DNA of 64,000 bases from an uncultured Bacteroidota bacterium (GTDB lineage: Bacteria; Bacteroidota; Bacteroidia; Bacteroidales; P3), in NCBI GenBank assembly GCA_902771735.1, contig CACXXO010000009.1, forward strand, positions 22,206-86,205, read 5' to 3'. The notes under the pieces were generated by a model. That model had not been told where the DNA came from. It saw only the letters and a list, made by a program, of their open reading frames with translations, and did not search any database. This document shows, piece by piece, positions 56,921-64,000 of this stretch; within the stretch, counting starts at the first letter, position 1, and the number at the start of each line of letters is the position of its first letter. The position numbers and the translations under genes were made by a program.

Positions 56921-57559
56921 CTATTTCATCCTGGCTTCTATGGCGAGGCCGATGCGATAGTTGGTGTCGGCAATCTGCTCGCTGCCGTCGACGGTCATGA
57001 GGAGGCCGCTGACGCGGTAGTAGTCGAGGACGGGCTTTGTCTGTTCGTCGTAGAGGTCGAGACGGTGGCGGATGACCTCTTCTGTGTCGTCGGCACGGCC
57101 GCTGATGGCGGCACGCTCATGGATGCGGCGCACCAGCTCGTCGCGCGGCACATCGATGGCCACCACGAGGTCTATCCTGCGTTGCAACTTGCGGAACATG
57201 AACTCCAAAGTCTGGGCCTGGCTGACGGTGCGCGGGAAGCCGTCGATGATGCTGCCCTCCGGGCGGTGTGGGGCGCCGTGACGTTCGCGGTCCCAGGGGT
57301 CGATGAGAGAATCGGGATTGGGCGCCGTGGAGCGTTTCTGCAGGGCGCGGTCGAGGAGAGGGACGACGATGTCGTCGCCCACAAGGTCGCCGCGGTTCAT
57401 GATGGCCTGTGCCCGCTGACCCATCGGGGTACCCAATTCCACCTCCTGACGCAGGAGGTCGCCGGTGGAGATGTGCAGGAAGTCGTATTTCTCCGCCAAC
57501 AGCTTGGCTTGTGTTCCTTTGCCGGCGCCCGGGGCGCCGAAGATGACAATATCAATCAT
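56921..57559 (-). CDS. adk: Adenylate kinase with an insertion before the DGFPRT motif
   Basis: A 212-residue enzyme interconverting ATP plus AMP with two ADP. P-loop IFGAPGAGKGTQA, the AMP-binding ISTGDLLR, IIDGFPRT and the LID-region RAAISGRADD are clear; the LID is of the short, zinc-free form. Between DRAL and IIDGFPRT there is an extra ~25 residues (KRSTAPNPDSLIDPWDRERH...) that are absent from ordinary bacterial Adk. Start at 57559 (MIDIVIFG), two bases after the galE stop, so they form an operon. Confidence 0.93.
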   Translation of the reverse strand: MIDIVIFGAPGAGKGTQAKLLAEKYDFLHISTGDLLRQEVELGTPMGQRAQAIMNRGDLVGDDIVVPLLDRALQKRSTAPNPDSLIDPWDRERHGAPHRPEGSIIDGFPRTVSQAQTLEFMFRKLQRRIDLVVAIDVPRDELVRRIHERAAISGRADDTEEVIRHRLDLYDEQTKPVLDYYRVSGLLMTVDGSEQIADTNYRIGLAIEARMK

Positions 57560-57560
57560 A

Positions 57561-58574
57561 TTAATAACCTTCGGGATTTTGTTTTTGCCAATGCCAACTG
57601 TCGCGCACCATGTCGTCGATGCCATATTGGGCTTTCCAGCCGAGTTCGGCGGCGGCTTTGGCTGGGTCGCAATAGCAGGTGGCGATATCGCCTGCACGAC
57701 GCGGCTTGATGCTATAGGGCACGTCGACTCCGTTGACACGGACGAAAGCCTTCACCATATCCAACACGCTATAACCATGTCCGGTACCTATATTATATAT
57801 ACCTATGCCGCAGCGGCGGCCGACGGCCTGCAGGGCGCAGACGTGGGCAGCGGCGAGGTCGACCACGTGGATGTAGTCGCGCACGCCGGTGCCGTCGGGC
57901 GTGGGATAGTCGTTGCCGAAGACACCCAGTTCCTTACGCTTGCCTACGGCCACCTGGGTGATATAGGGCATGAGGTTGTTGGGGATGCCGTTGGGGTTCT
58001 CCCCTATCCTGCCGCTCTGATGCGCTCCCACGGGGTTGAAGTAGCGCAGCAGCACGACATTCCACTCGGGGTCGGCCTTCTGTATATCCATAAGCACCTG
58101 CTCGAGCATGCTCTTCGTCCAGCCATAGGGGTTGGTGCACTGGCCCTTGGGGCAGTTCTCCGTGATGGGTATCTCGGCGGGGTCGCCATAGATGGTGGCG
58201 CTGGAGGAGAAGATGATGTTCTTGCAGCCGTGACGGCGCATCACGTCGACGAGGGTCAGCGTGCCGCCGATGTTGTTCTCATAGTATTCCCATGGTTTCT
58301 CCACACTCTCGCCCACGGCCTTGAGGCCGGCGAAGTGGATGCAGGCATCAAACTTGTGCTCGGAGAATACTTTTTCCAGCCCTTCGCGGTCGCGGATATC
58401 GACCTTGTAGAACGGTATCTCGGGTACACCGATAATCTCAGCCACACGGCGCAGTGACTCAGGGTTGCTGTTGCTCAGGTTGTCGACAACCACGGCGGTG
58501 TGGCCGGCCTTGTAGAGCTCTATCAATGTGTGGGAACCGATGAATCCGGCTCCGCCGGTAACCAGTATGTTCAT
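57561..58574 (-). CDS. galE: UDP-glucose 4-epimerase
   Basis: A 337-residue NAD-dependent short-chain enzyme interconverting UDP-glucose and UDP-galactose for surface polysaccharides. NAD loop MNILVTGGAGFIGSHT, SSSATIYG, the catalytic Y-x3-K in YGWTK and RYFNPVGAHQSG are all present. Followed directly by adk. Confidence 0.95.
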   Translation of the reverse strand: MNILVTGGAGFIGSHTLIELYKAGHTAVVVDNLSNSNPESLRRVAEIIGVPEIPFYKVDIRDREGLEKVFSEHKFDACIHFAGLKAVGESVEKPWEYYENNIGGTLTLVDVMRRHGCKNIIFSSSATIYGDPAEIPITENCPKGQCTNPYGWTKSMLEQVLMDIQKADPEWNVVLLRYFNPVGAHQSGRIGENPNGIPNNLMPYITQVAVGKRKELGVFGNDYPTPDGTGVRDYIHVVDLAAAHVCALQAVGRRCGIGIYNIGTGHGYSVLDMVKAFVRVNGVDVPYSIKPRRAGDIATCYCDPAKAAAELGWKAQYGIDDMVRDSWHWQKQNPEGY

Positions 58575-58593
58575 GTTTATTAATTTTATAATT

Positions 58594-58740
58594 CTATTTC
58601 CTTAGTTTTTTGATACCCAATCTTGCAGCCATCTGCTCGGTGGTGATGCTCGCTTTTTCCGAAATCATGACGAGTTTTTTCTCCGAACTTTTCTGCTTTT
58701 TCTCCGTACTTATTTCCGCTATGGCTACTCCGCTCGCCAT
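58594..58740 (-). pseudogene. Fragment of a wHTH-type protein C-terminus
   Basis: A 48-codon frame (MASGVAIAEIS...) ending ...SITTEQMAARLGIKKLRK. The last part resembles the start of a winged-helix DNA-binding domain but stops after its first helix pair. It sits directly behind the Fic-associated fragment and in another reading frame, so it is most likely the remainder of a decayed gene rather than a functional one. Confidence 0.4.
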
Positions 58741-58772
58741 TTCTTTCCAGCGGATGTGCAGGTAGCGGTTTT

Positions 58773-59015
58773 TCAGTCGGCCTCGTCGGTGCCTTCCTCT
58801 TCGCGACAGCCTTCTTCGGTCTGGTAGTAGGCGGCTATGCGGCGCTCCACCTCGTCGATGCTGATGCGCTCTTCGATGTGGTCCTGCGCCGTCTGCAGCA
58901 GGTAGCGCGACGGCTTCAGCCCGTCCACCGCCTGCAGCCCTATAGCCACCTGCCAGTTCTCAGCGCGTTCTTTGCGCCCCGGTTCTCCTTGTATTATATA
59001 TTGTTCGAACTCCAC
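58773..59015 (-). CDS. Fic-associated antitoxin-like small protein, probably orphaned
   Basis: An 80-residue protein from the GTG at 59015: MEFEQYIIQGEPGRKERAEN, then WQVAIGLQAVDGLKPSRYLL and HIEERISIDEVERRIAAYY. This stretch closely resembles the N-terminal segment that precedes the Fic domain in many Bacteroidota Fic proteins, where it keeps the AMPylation domain in check. Here the frame ends at TGA after EEGTDEAD and no Fic domain follows. A -7 box sits 22 bases upstream. Probably a remnant, or a stand-alone antitoxin. Confidence 0.5.
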   Translation of the reverse strand: MEFEQYIIQGEPGRKERAENWQVAIGLQAVDGLKPSRYLLQTAQDHIEERISIDEVERRIAAYYQTEEGCREEEGTDEAD

Positions 59016-59036
59016 TTCCGTGTCCCAAATATTTTG

Positions 59037-59044
59037 CAAAGATA
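59037..59044 (-). promoter_or_regulatory. -7 box for the Fic-associated gene
   Basis: TATCTTTG on the minus strand, an exact TAnnTTTG match 22 bases before the GTG. Confidence 0.6.
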
Positions 59045-59102
59045 CGAAATTTTCCCGACATAGCCAAATGTTTTTTTGTCTAAAAGGCAACAAAAATAAA
59101 AT

Positions 59103-59133
59103 TTTGCCGAATGAAATAATTGTCGTAATTTTG
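59103..59133 (+). promoter_or_regulatory. Consensus promoter of the 59.4-62.3 kb operon
   Basis: TTTG (59103-59106), exactly 19 bases, TAATTTTG (59126-59133): the best Bacteroidota promoter in the window. Transcription should start near 59140. Confidence 0.82.
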
Positions 59134-59202
59134 CACCGACAAACAAAAATAACAATATATGGCATAAAGACAAAGAGAATAGTAGAAAAATAAAGACATA
59201 TT

Positions 59203-59218
59203 AAAGCGTATTCGCTTT
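59203..59218 (+). other. Small hairpin before the leader rod
   Basis: AAAGCG-TATT-CGCTTT, directly upstream of the rod-shaped RNA. Confidence 0.5.
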
Positions 59219-59225
59219 TCTTTTG

Positions 59226-59337
59226 CGTACGGAAATTCTGGTAAAATTTCTTTATCTTTCAGCACAAGGAAAGGGAAACGCTCACGGCACCGTGAGCTTT
59301 CTTGTTTGCTGAAAGGGTTTACCAGAGCCTCCGTACG
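59226..59337 (+). ncRNA. Rod-shaped structured leader RNA, copy B
   Basis: Five nested stems in 112 bases: CGTACGGA/TCCGTACG (59226-33/59330-37), TCTGGTAAA/TTTACCAGA (59237-45/59318-26), CTTTCAGCA/TGCTGAAAG (59256-64/59307-15), CAAGGAAAG/CTTTCTTG (59265-73/59297-304) and GCTCACG/CGTGAGC (59280-86/59291-97). The sequence around the outer stem (CTGG and CCAGAGCC) and the TCACG tip are also found in the 11582-11699 element. It lies between the promoter at 59103-59133 and the first gene at 59409. The outer stem overlaps an alternative terminator-like hairpin. Confidence 0.72.
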
Positions 59338-59362
59338 AACAGAAATAGTTCACGGTTTTTTT
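59331..59362 (+). terminator. Terminator-like hairpin competing with the leader outer stem
   Basis: CCGTACGAAC (59331-59340) can pair with GTTCACGG (59348-59355, two-base bulge) followed by seven T. It uses the same bases as the 3' half of the outer stem of the leader RNA, so only one can form at a time. Confidence 0.55.
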
Positions 59363-59408
59363 ATTGTCAAAACTAACGATAAAAGTATAACTTATAAAAT
59401 ATAAAATT

Positions 59409-59828
59409 ATGGCAACATTTACACCTCGGTTCAATCCCACAGTCTTTCCAGTTGGATATGACATAATCGTACAATGGCTTCGACAAAACCCTCCAGTATG
59501 GATACCCAAACTTGGTAGGCAATCAAACGACAATAGTTTATGTCACTTTTGGTGCTCTGTCACAAATCAAGGCATGATCCGTGTGTCTGCCAATGAAGAT
59601 GGATCTGGTAGTTCTCATGAGTATACAGAGGCAGAATGGACTCGAATCTGCAACATTATGCAATGGGCAATAGATACTTACAGAAATCCAGAGTTCACTT
59701 ATTGGTACAATAATGATCCTCATCGACAAGAAGTTCCACGTGTACCTAATCGCATTTGGGGTCCCAATGTGCCTGCTATTTGTAGAAGTTATAATGAGTA
59801 TCGACTTGCAAACGGAGAAACACTATAA
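59409..59828 (+). CDS. Unknown protein, first gene of the SPFH operon
   Basis: A 139-residue protein, not recognised. It begins MATFTPRFNPTVFPVGYDII and is rich in aromatic residues and Asn (ICNIMQWAIDTYRNPEFTYW), with no signal peptide or membrane helix. AT-rich coding, like the three genes that follow. Five bases separate it from the SPFH gene, and the strong promoter plus leader lies upstream. Confidence 0.6.
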   Translation: MATFTPRFNPTVFPVGYDIIVQWLRQNPPVWIPKLGRQSNDNSLCHFWCSVTNQGMIRVSANEDGSGSSHEYTEAEWTRICNIMQWAIDTYRNPEFTYWYNNDPHRQEVPRVPNRIWGPNVPAICRSYNEYRLANGETL

Positions 59829-59833
59829 ACAAT

Positions 59834-60943
59834 ATGGCAATAATAGACGTAGTCAAATGCGACATGGTAGAGGGGGAAATATGCCAAAAGTTTCCTTCTG
59901 AGAATCTACGCATCGGCACCCAGCTGGTAGTGTACCCGGCGCAAACTGCATTCTTTGTTAAAGGTGGTGCTGTTTGTGATGAATTCACATCGGGAACATA
60001 CACCATCAAGTCTGCTAACATTCCCATCCTACACAAACTAATTAACATTCCTTTTGGTGGAGATACACCATTCAAGGCAGAAGTATGGTTTGTGAATAAA
60101 ATAGCCAAATTGGATTTGCCTTGGGGTACACCTCAACCGATACAGGTAGAAGACCCTAAATATAAAATCATCGTTCCATTACGGGCACATGGTCAATATG
60201 GTATAACGGTGACAAATCCAAGGGCTTTTCTTGAAATGCTTATTGGGAACCTACCATCATTCTCGTCTGATACGATAGAGAGGTATTTTAAGGGCAGATT
60301 GGTGACATTGCTCAATACCGTTATTGCTAATCAGATTACAGAAAAGGAAGTATCTGTTTTGGATATTAATTCCAAACTATTAGAACTGTCCGATGATTGT
60401 GAACAAACCCTCAACAAACAATTTGAAAAATACGGAATCACACTCACGGAATTTTCCATTATGTCAATTACCGTACCACAAGACGACCCAAGCGTTATCC
60501 GACTAAAAGAGGCGAAAGACTTTGCTGCCCGTTTGGCGGTCACAGGAGTCAATGCCTATCAGATGGAACGTAGTTTCGATGTGCTAGAAAAAGCTGCTGG
60601 TAATGAGGGCGCTGGTGGAATGATGGCATCAATGGGCGCAGGCTTGGGTGTTGGTTTTGGTGTGGGTAATACAGTTGGTGGAATGGCAAGCGGTCTTATA
60701 AATACAAACCCAACAACACCTCCACCTATTCCCAATGGCAAATTGTATTATGTTGTAGTGAATGGCGTGCAAATACCAAATCTTTCTGTCGAACAGATAA
60801 AGCAGCAAATCAATCAAGGTCAGATTACCGCTTCAACACTTGTTTGGACGGCGGGAATACCCAATTGGGTTCCACTAACTGCTGTTCCCGAGTTGGCAAA
60901 TCTTGTTAATCAACAAACACCACCACCAATCCCTAATATTTGA
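59834..60943 (+). CDS. SPFH-domain protein with C-terminal GYF_2 domain
   Basis: A 369-residue protein. Residues 1-250 are an SPFH/band 7 domain of the virion-core/YdjI type: EGEICQKFPSENLRIGTQLV, FFVKGGAVCDEFTSGTYTI, LPWGTPQPIQVEDPKYKIIV and LTEFSIMSITVPQDDPSVI. A Gly-rich hinge follows, and the last ~60 residues (YYVVVNGVQIPNLSVEQIKQ, LVWTAGIPNWVPLTAVPEL) form a GYF_2 domain. SPFH proteins build membrane-microdomain scaffolds and the YdjI type is linked to membrane stress (Psp-like) systems. It probably acts at the inner membrane with the neighbouring gene products. Confidence 0.8.
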   Translation: MAIIDVVKCDMVEGEICQKFPSENLRIGTQLVVYPAQTAFFVKGGAVCDEFTSGTYTIKSANIPILHKLINIPFGGDTPFKAEVWFVNKIAKLDLPWGTPQPIQVEDPKYKIIVPLRAHGQYGITVTNPRAFLEMLIGNLPSFSSDTIERYFKGRLVTLLNTVIANQITEKEVSVLDINSKLLELSDDCEQTLNKQFEKYGITLTEFSIMSITVPQDDPSVIRLKEAKDFAARLAVTGVNAYQMERSFDVLEKAAGNEGAGGMMASMGAGLGVGFGVGNTVGGMASGLINTNPTTPPPIPNGKLYYVVVNGVQIPNLSVEQIKQQINQGQITASTLVWTAGIPNWVPLTAVPELANLVNQQTPPPIPNI

Positions 60944-60947
60944 TGCG

Positions 60948-61292
60948 ATGAAGAAAACTACTGTTTATATTGGATTGTCACTTCTGGCAATAAATATCCT
61001 TTGTTGGCTGTTGCTTTCAAGCTATCATCCATTCAACATGATGGTCAACAGTATTGTGATTGTTGTAACAACCGTTATGATATGGTTACTTTGGATGACG
61101 AAACAAAAAACAGCATTTGCCATATCATTGTCGTTTATCTATTCATTCATAGGCATTGTTCAGATAGTCTTAGGTTGTATGTCAACCGAGTCTATTAAAG
61201 ACAATTGGCGAATTCTGACGATACTAGGCCTACTGGCTTTTGAAATAATCCTGCTCATTATCGTAAATGCAGTTTCTAAAAACGTAAAATAA
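60948..61292 (+). CDS. Small four-helix membrane protein
   Basis: A 114-residue protein with four hydrophobic segments (about 5-25, 31-50, 56-77 and 89-110). Unrecognised. The ATG at 60948 (MKKTTVYIGLSL) is chosen; an in-frame ATG at 60903 would overlap the SPFH gene. It follows that gene by four bases and may be the membrane anchor for the SPFH scaffold; this is inference. Confidence 0.65.
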   Translation: MKKTTVYIGLSLLAINILCWLLLSSYHPFNMMVNSIVIVVTTVMIWLLWMTKQKTAFAISLSFIYSFIGIVQIVLGCMSTESIKDNWRILTILGLLAFEIILLIIVNAVSKNVK

Positions 61293-61300
61293 AGTATATT

Positions 61301-62347
61301 ATGAAAGCATTAACATGTGAAATGTGTGGTAGCACAAATTTAGTCAAGAAAGATGGCGTATTTGTATGCCAGTCTTGTGGCACTCAGTATTCCGTTGAGG
61401 AAGCCAAAAAGATGATGGTTGAAGGTACTGTTGATGTCAAGGGTACCGTAAAAGTTGACACGTCTGATGAGCTTAACAATCTATATGAGATTGCTCGCCG
61501 AGCAAAAGATAGTGGAAACTTTGAAAATGCGGCCAAGTATTATGATATGATACTTGCAAAAGACCCACAAAGTTGGGAAGCCAACTTCTATGTTCCTTAT
61601 GGGAGAATAATGTCATGCAAAAGTGAAGAAGTAAAGACGTGTTCCATAAGTCTAAATAATAGTCTTGCTTTTATTGTTCAGTTAGTTCGTGATGATATGA
61701 CATCACAAGATGAACAGAAAAACATTCTTTTAGAAATTGAGAAAAGATTAACAGAAGCTGAAAAAGCAGTGTCAAATAAAGCCATAAAACTTCTCAAAGT
61801 GGACGAATGTATGAATTACTACGAGGCTCAAAGTGAGGTTTTTAGAATACTGTATGGATTTGGCGATTGTTTAGAAGCATGTTTCGGAGAAAAATATTCA
61901 GAAATAGCCGTCCGTATATGGAAATATGTAATAGAATATGAAACAAGATGTTTTGTTAATAATAAGTATGTAAGAATAGGAACATATTTTGAAAACAAAG
62001 TAAAGAAACACATCAGTGAATATGAAGAAAAAATTCGAAAATATGATAGTAGTTATCAGCCACAGCTAAAATCTTCTGAAGGCTGTTATATTGCCACTGC
62101 CGTGTATGGCTCATACGACTGCCCACAAGTATGGACTCTCCGTCGTTACAGGGACTATTCTCTTGCAAAGACATGGTATGGTCGCAGTTTTATCCGCACA
62201 TACTATGCAATAAGTCCCACATTGGTAAAATGGTTTGGCCATACACAACTGTTTCAATCCATTGGAAGAAATCTTCTCGACAAAAAAGTGCAGCAACTAA
62301 ACGCCAATGGTGTGGAAAACACTCGATATTACGACAAGCAGTGGTAA
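61301..62347 (+). CDS. Zinc-ribbon protein with CFI-box C-terminal domain
   Basis: A 348-residue protein. The N-terminal zinc ribbon has C6/C9/C23/C26 (TCEMCGSTNLVKKDG, FVCQSCGTQY), followed by a coiled or TPR-like helix set (EIARRAKDSGNFENAAKYYD) and a central helical region. The C-terminal part (GCYIATAVYGSYDCPQVWTL, RRYRDYSLAKTWYGRSFIR, YYAISPTLVKWFG) matches the CFI-box C-terminal domain, whose function is unknown. Zinc ribbons of this sort often accompany SPFH/GYF_2 proteins. Last gene of the operon, with a hairpin after the stop. Confidence 0.72.
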   Translation: MKALTCEMCGSTNLVKKDGVFVCQSCGTQYSVEEAKKMMVEGTVDVKGTVKVDTSDELNNLYEIARRAKDSGNFENAAKYYDMILAKDPQSWEANFYVPYGRIMSCKSEEVKTCSISLNNSLAFIVQLVRDDMTSQDEQKNILLEIEKRLTEAEKAVSNKAIKLLKVDECMNYYEAQSEVFRILYGFGDCLEACFGEKYSEIAVRIWKYVIEYETRCFVNNKYVRIGTYFENKVKKHISEYEEKIRKYDSSYQPQLKSSEGCYIATAVYGSYDCPQVWTLRRYRDYSLAKTWYGRSFIRTYYAISPTLVKWFGHTQLFQSIGRNLLDKKVQQLNANGVENTRYYDKQW

Positions 62348-62366
62348 AAAAATGAATTTATGAATT

Positions 62367-62392
62367 GAAGCGAGGTCAGTTGGCCTCGCTTC
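62367..62392 (+). terminator. Hairpin after the SPFH operon
   Basis: GAAGCGAGG-loop-CCTCGCTTC, 9-bp stem, without a strong T run. Confidence 0.6.
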
Positions 62393-62504
62393 GGCACTTC
62401 TTTGTATACGGCACAGAGAAGAACAAGTATAACACACCAAGAGGGCATCAATACTAATGACGAAATTTGTAGAAAAAAAATTTTTCGTCATTATCTCCAA
62501 GAAA

Positions 62505-62760
62505 TTTGAGCCTCAAAAACATCGCCGAAAGACCGTCGAAACATCACCGAAGGCTCTCCGAAGGATCCTTATTGTCACCATATACCGAGGCAATAGGCGA
62601 AACAAAGGAAAGCAAAAGGGGAGCAAAACCAGCAAGGCTTTACTCCCCTCTTTTTGTAGTGATTCTGGCATTGGAACAAAGAGCCCTCCAAGAAGGCACA
62701 AAGAGCTTACCAAGAAGGCATCAATACGGATATGCGGAGAATAATTCGTATATTCGCCGC
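62505..62760. repeat. Intergenic region with 11-bp period repeats and a terminator
   Basis: Units starting GAA or CAA recur every 11 bases (GAAAGACCGTC, GAAACATCACC, GAAGGCTCTCC; then CAAAGAGCCCT/CCAAGAAGGCA twice). AGGGGAG (62617-62623) pairs with CTCCCCT (62643-62649), followed by TTTTT. The open frames that cross it follow the repeat and do not look like genes. Confidence 0.6.
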
Positions 62761-62773
62761 AGGACTTACGTAA

Positions 62774-63280
62774 CTACAGCTCTTTCATGTATTCTTTGGC
62801 GTATTCCACATAGTGCGCCGCGTTGTCCGTCTGCCCGGGGCGGGTGGGCTTGATGTATTTGGCGGGGACGCCGCCCCAGATCTCGTGAGGGGGTATCTTG
62901 GTGCCTTGCAGCACCAGGGCGCCGGCGGCGACGATGGAACCCTCCCCCACCTCGCTGTCGTCGAGGACGGTGGCACCCATACCTATGAGGGCGCCGTCGC
63001 AGATGGTGCAGGCATGGAGGGTGACGTTGTGGCCAATGGTGACATCGCTGCCGATATGAGTCGGCCCGGTGTCATGTGTCACATGGATACAGGAGCCGTC
63101 CTGCACGTTGGTGCGGTCGCCAATGGTGATGGGCGCCACATCGCCACGCACCACAGCGTTGAACCACACCGAGCACTCATCGCCCAGCGTCACGTCGCCC
63201 ACCAGCGTGGCGTTCTCGCTGAAATAGCAGTCCTTGCCCCAGCGAGGCGATTTACCTTTGTATGATTTAATCAGTGCCAT
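62774..63280 (-). CDS. Gamma-class carbonic anhydrase-like protein
   Basis: A 168-residue left-handed beta-helix protein of the YrdA/PaaY type. The hexapeptide repeats (ATLVGDVTLGDECSVWFNAV, ITIGDRTNVQDGSCIHVTHD, VTIGHNVTLHACTI) contain the metal-binding histidines. Such proteins hydrate CO2 or bind metal with unclear activity. Transcribed after glyA; the glyA terminator sits between them. Confidence 0.87.
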   Translation of the reverse strand: MALIKSYKGKSPRWGKDCYFSENATLVGDVTLGDECSVWFNAVVRGDVAPITIGDRTNVQDGSCIHVTHDTGPTHIGSDVTIGHNVTLHACTICDGALIGMGATVLDDSEVGEGSIVAAGALVLQGTKIPPHEIWGGVPAKYIKPTRPGQTDNAAHYVEYAKEYMKEL

Positions 63281-63286
63281 TTCAAA

Positions 63287-63325
63287 GAAAAAAGGTCCTT
63301 AAGGTCACCACGGACTTTAAGGACC
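63287..63325 (-). terminator. Terminator of glyA
   Basis: GGTCCTTAAAGTC-loop-GACCTTAAGGACC followed by T-rich sequence on the minus strand. Confidence 0.75.
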
Positions 63326-63349
63326 ATAAGGACCTATTTTCTAATAATC

Positions 63350-64000
63350 TTACCAGGCGAAGAGCGGACGGTTCTGCATCATCTCGTTGACCTGGCCGGT
63401 GATCTTGGCGCGGACGGCCTCGTCGGTCGGGTTGCAGAGCACGGTGTCGATCATGTCCACGATGACGGGCATGTCGGCCTCCTTCAGGCCACGGGTGGTG
63501 ATGGCGGGCGTTCCGACGCGCAGACCGCTGGTCTTGAAGGCGCTGCGGCTGTCGAAGGGCACCATGTTCTTGTTGACGGTGATGTCGGCGGCCACGAGGG
63601 CGTTCTCGGCTTCCTTACCGGTGAGTTCGGGGAACTTGGTGCGCAGGTCGATGAGCATCAGGTGGTTGTCGGTACCGCCGCTGATGACCTTGTAACCCTT
63701 GTTGACGAAGGCTTCGCACATCACCTTGGCGTTCTTCATCACCTGCTGGATGTACTGGTCGTAGCTGTCGGTGAGAGCCTCGCCGAAGGCGACAGCCTTA
63801 GCGGCGATGACGTGCTCGAGAGGACCGCCCTGGGTGCCAGGGAACACGGCGCTGTCGAGGAGGGCGCTCATCTTCTTGATCTCACCCTTCGGGGTGGTCT
63901 TGCCCCAAGGATTGTCGAAGTCCTGACCCATGAGGATCATACCGCCGCGAGGTCCGCGGAGGGTCTTGTGGGTGGTGGTGGTGACGATGTGGCAATACTT
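63350..64000 (-). CDS. glyA: Serine hydroxymethyltransferase (5' part outside window)
   Basis: The last 216 residues of the PLP enzyme interconverting serine and glycine with tetrahydrofolate. The PLP-lysine motif [15 protein letters not shown] is at the edge of the window, followed by [35 protein letters not shown] and the [15 protein letters not shown] signature. The frame runs off the 64000 end; the first ~200 residues are missing. It provides glycine and one-carbon units with the gcv system. Confidence 0.95.
   Translation of the reverse strand, partial: KYCHIVTTTTHKTLRGPRGGMILMGQDFDNPWGKTTPKGEIKKMSALLDSAVFPGTQGGPLEHVIAAKAVAFGEALTDSYDQYIQQVMKNAKVMCEAFVNKGYKVISGGTDNHLMLIDLRTKFPELTGKEAENALVAADITVNKNMVPFDSRSAFKTSGLRVGTPAITTRGLKEADMPVIVDMIDTVLCNPTDEAVRAKITGQVNEMMQNRPLFAW

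Noticed and set aside
62457-62853. Open frames in the region before the carbonic anhydrase gene
   Set aside because: They follow 11-bp repeats and a terminator hairpin, and their residues are biased to K, R, S and P.

Overview
The window is a piece of a Bacteroidales-type (phylum Bacteroidota) chromosome. Four things support this. Promoters repeatedly show the TAnnTTTG -7 box of the Bacteroidota primary sigma factor. A type A sorting domain of the type IX secretion system (T9SS) ends a giant surface protein. Bacteroidota families such as DUF3822, DUF6266 and a GldL-like protein are present. Rho carries a long insert and FeoB is of a divergent form. The core is moderately GC-rich, and two islands (about 9.7-12.3 kb and 59.1-62.4 kb) are clearly more AT-rich. 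I cannot name the species.

Layout. 1-8.3 kb, all minus: mpl (cut by the window edge), an HD phosphohydrolase and a sugar-transfer-type ATP-grasp protein; then a porin-like barrel, a short AspT/YidE-type transporter, ornithine carbamoyltransferase, a small GldL-like membrane protein and carbamate kinase, which look like one citrulline-catabolising operon. 8.6-9.5 kb: a secreted M28 peptidase. 9.7-11.5 kb: an AT-rich three-gene operon behind a long structured leader. 12.3-17.2 kb: YfcC transporter, CYTH protein, purC, rsmD, DUF3822. 17.6-23.1 kb: yebC, a SulP transporter, a PAP2 phosphatase, comB and two lipoproteins, then the RNase P RNA. 23.6-25.8 kb: an ECF sigma factor with a membrane partner, and trmO. 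26-29.3 kb: a ferredoxin-fused aldo/keto reductase, an unknown gene, an HTH protein and a DUF6266 protein. 29.4-36.3 kb: an operon of a small peptide gene, a lipoprotein and a 1604-residue T9SS surface protein. 36.6-43.6 kb: feoB, a threonine aldolase, rho, gcvH, ilvE. 43.8-48.2 kb, plus strand: a CAU tRNA, ruvX, def, a lipoprotein and a degenerate PPDK-like protein. 48.2-58.6 kb, minus: a PagL-like deacylase, ligA, dapF, dnaX, clpB, adk, galE. 58.6-59.0 kb: a decayed Fic-associated locus. 59.1-62.4 kb: a strong promoter, a rod-shaped leader RNA and an operon with an SPFH-GYF_2 protein, a four-helix membrane protein and a zinc-ribbon/CFI-box protein. 62.8-64 kb: a gamma-class carbonic anhydrase and glyA (cut).

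Most noteworthy. (1) Two structured RNAs, at 11.6 kb (minus) and 59.2 kb (plus), share stem sequences, architecture and promoter spacing, and each leads an AT-rich operon of unknown function. (2) dnaX has one in-frame TAG exactly between the clamp-loader part and the tau tail; the frame is otherwise open, and its linker is built partly from a dispersed palindromic repeat. (3) Many intergenic regions hold repeats with an 11-bp period around the core GGAGTTG, often folded into near-perfect palindromes of up to 56 bp. (4) A PPDK N-terminal homologue has lost the swivelling histidine and the PEP domain. All assignments come from reading the sequence; no database search was run.
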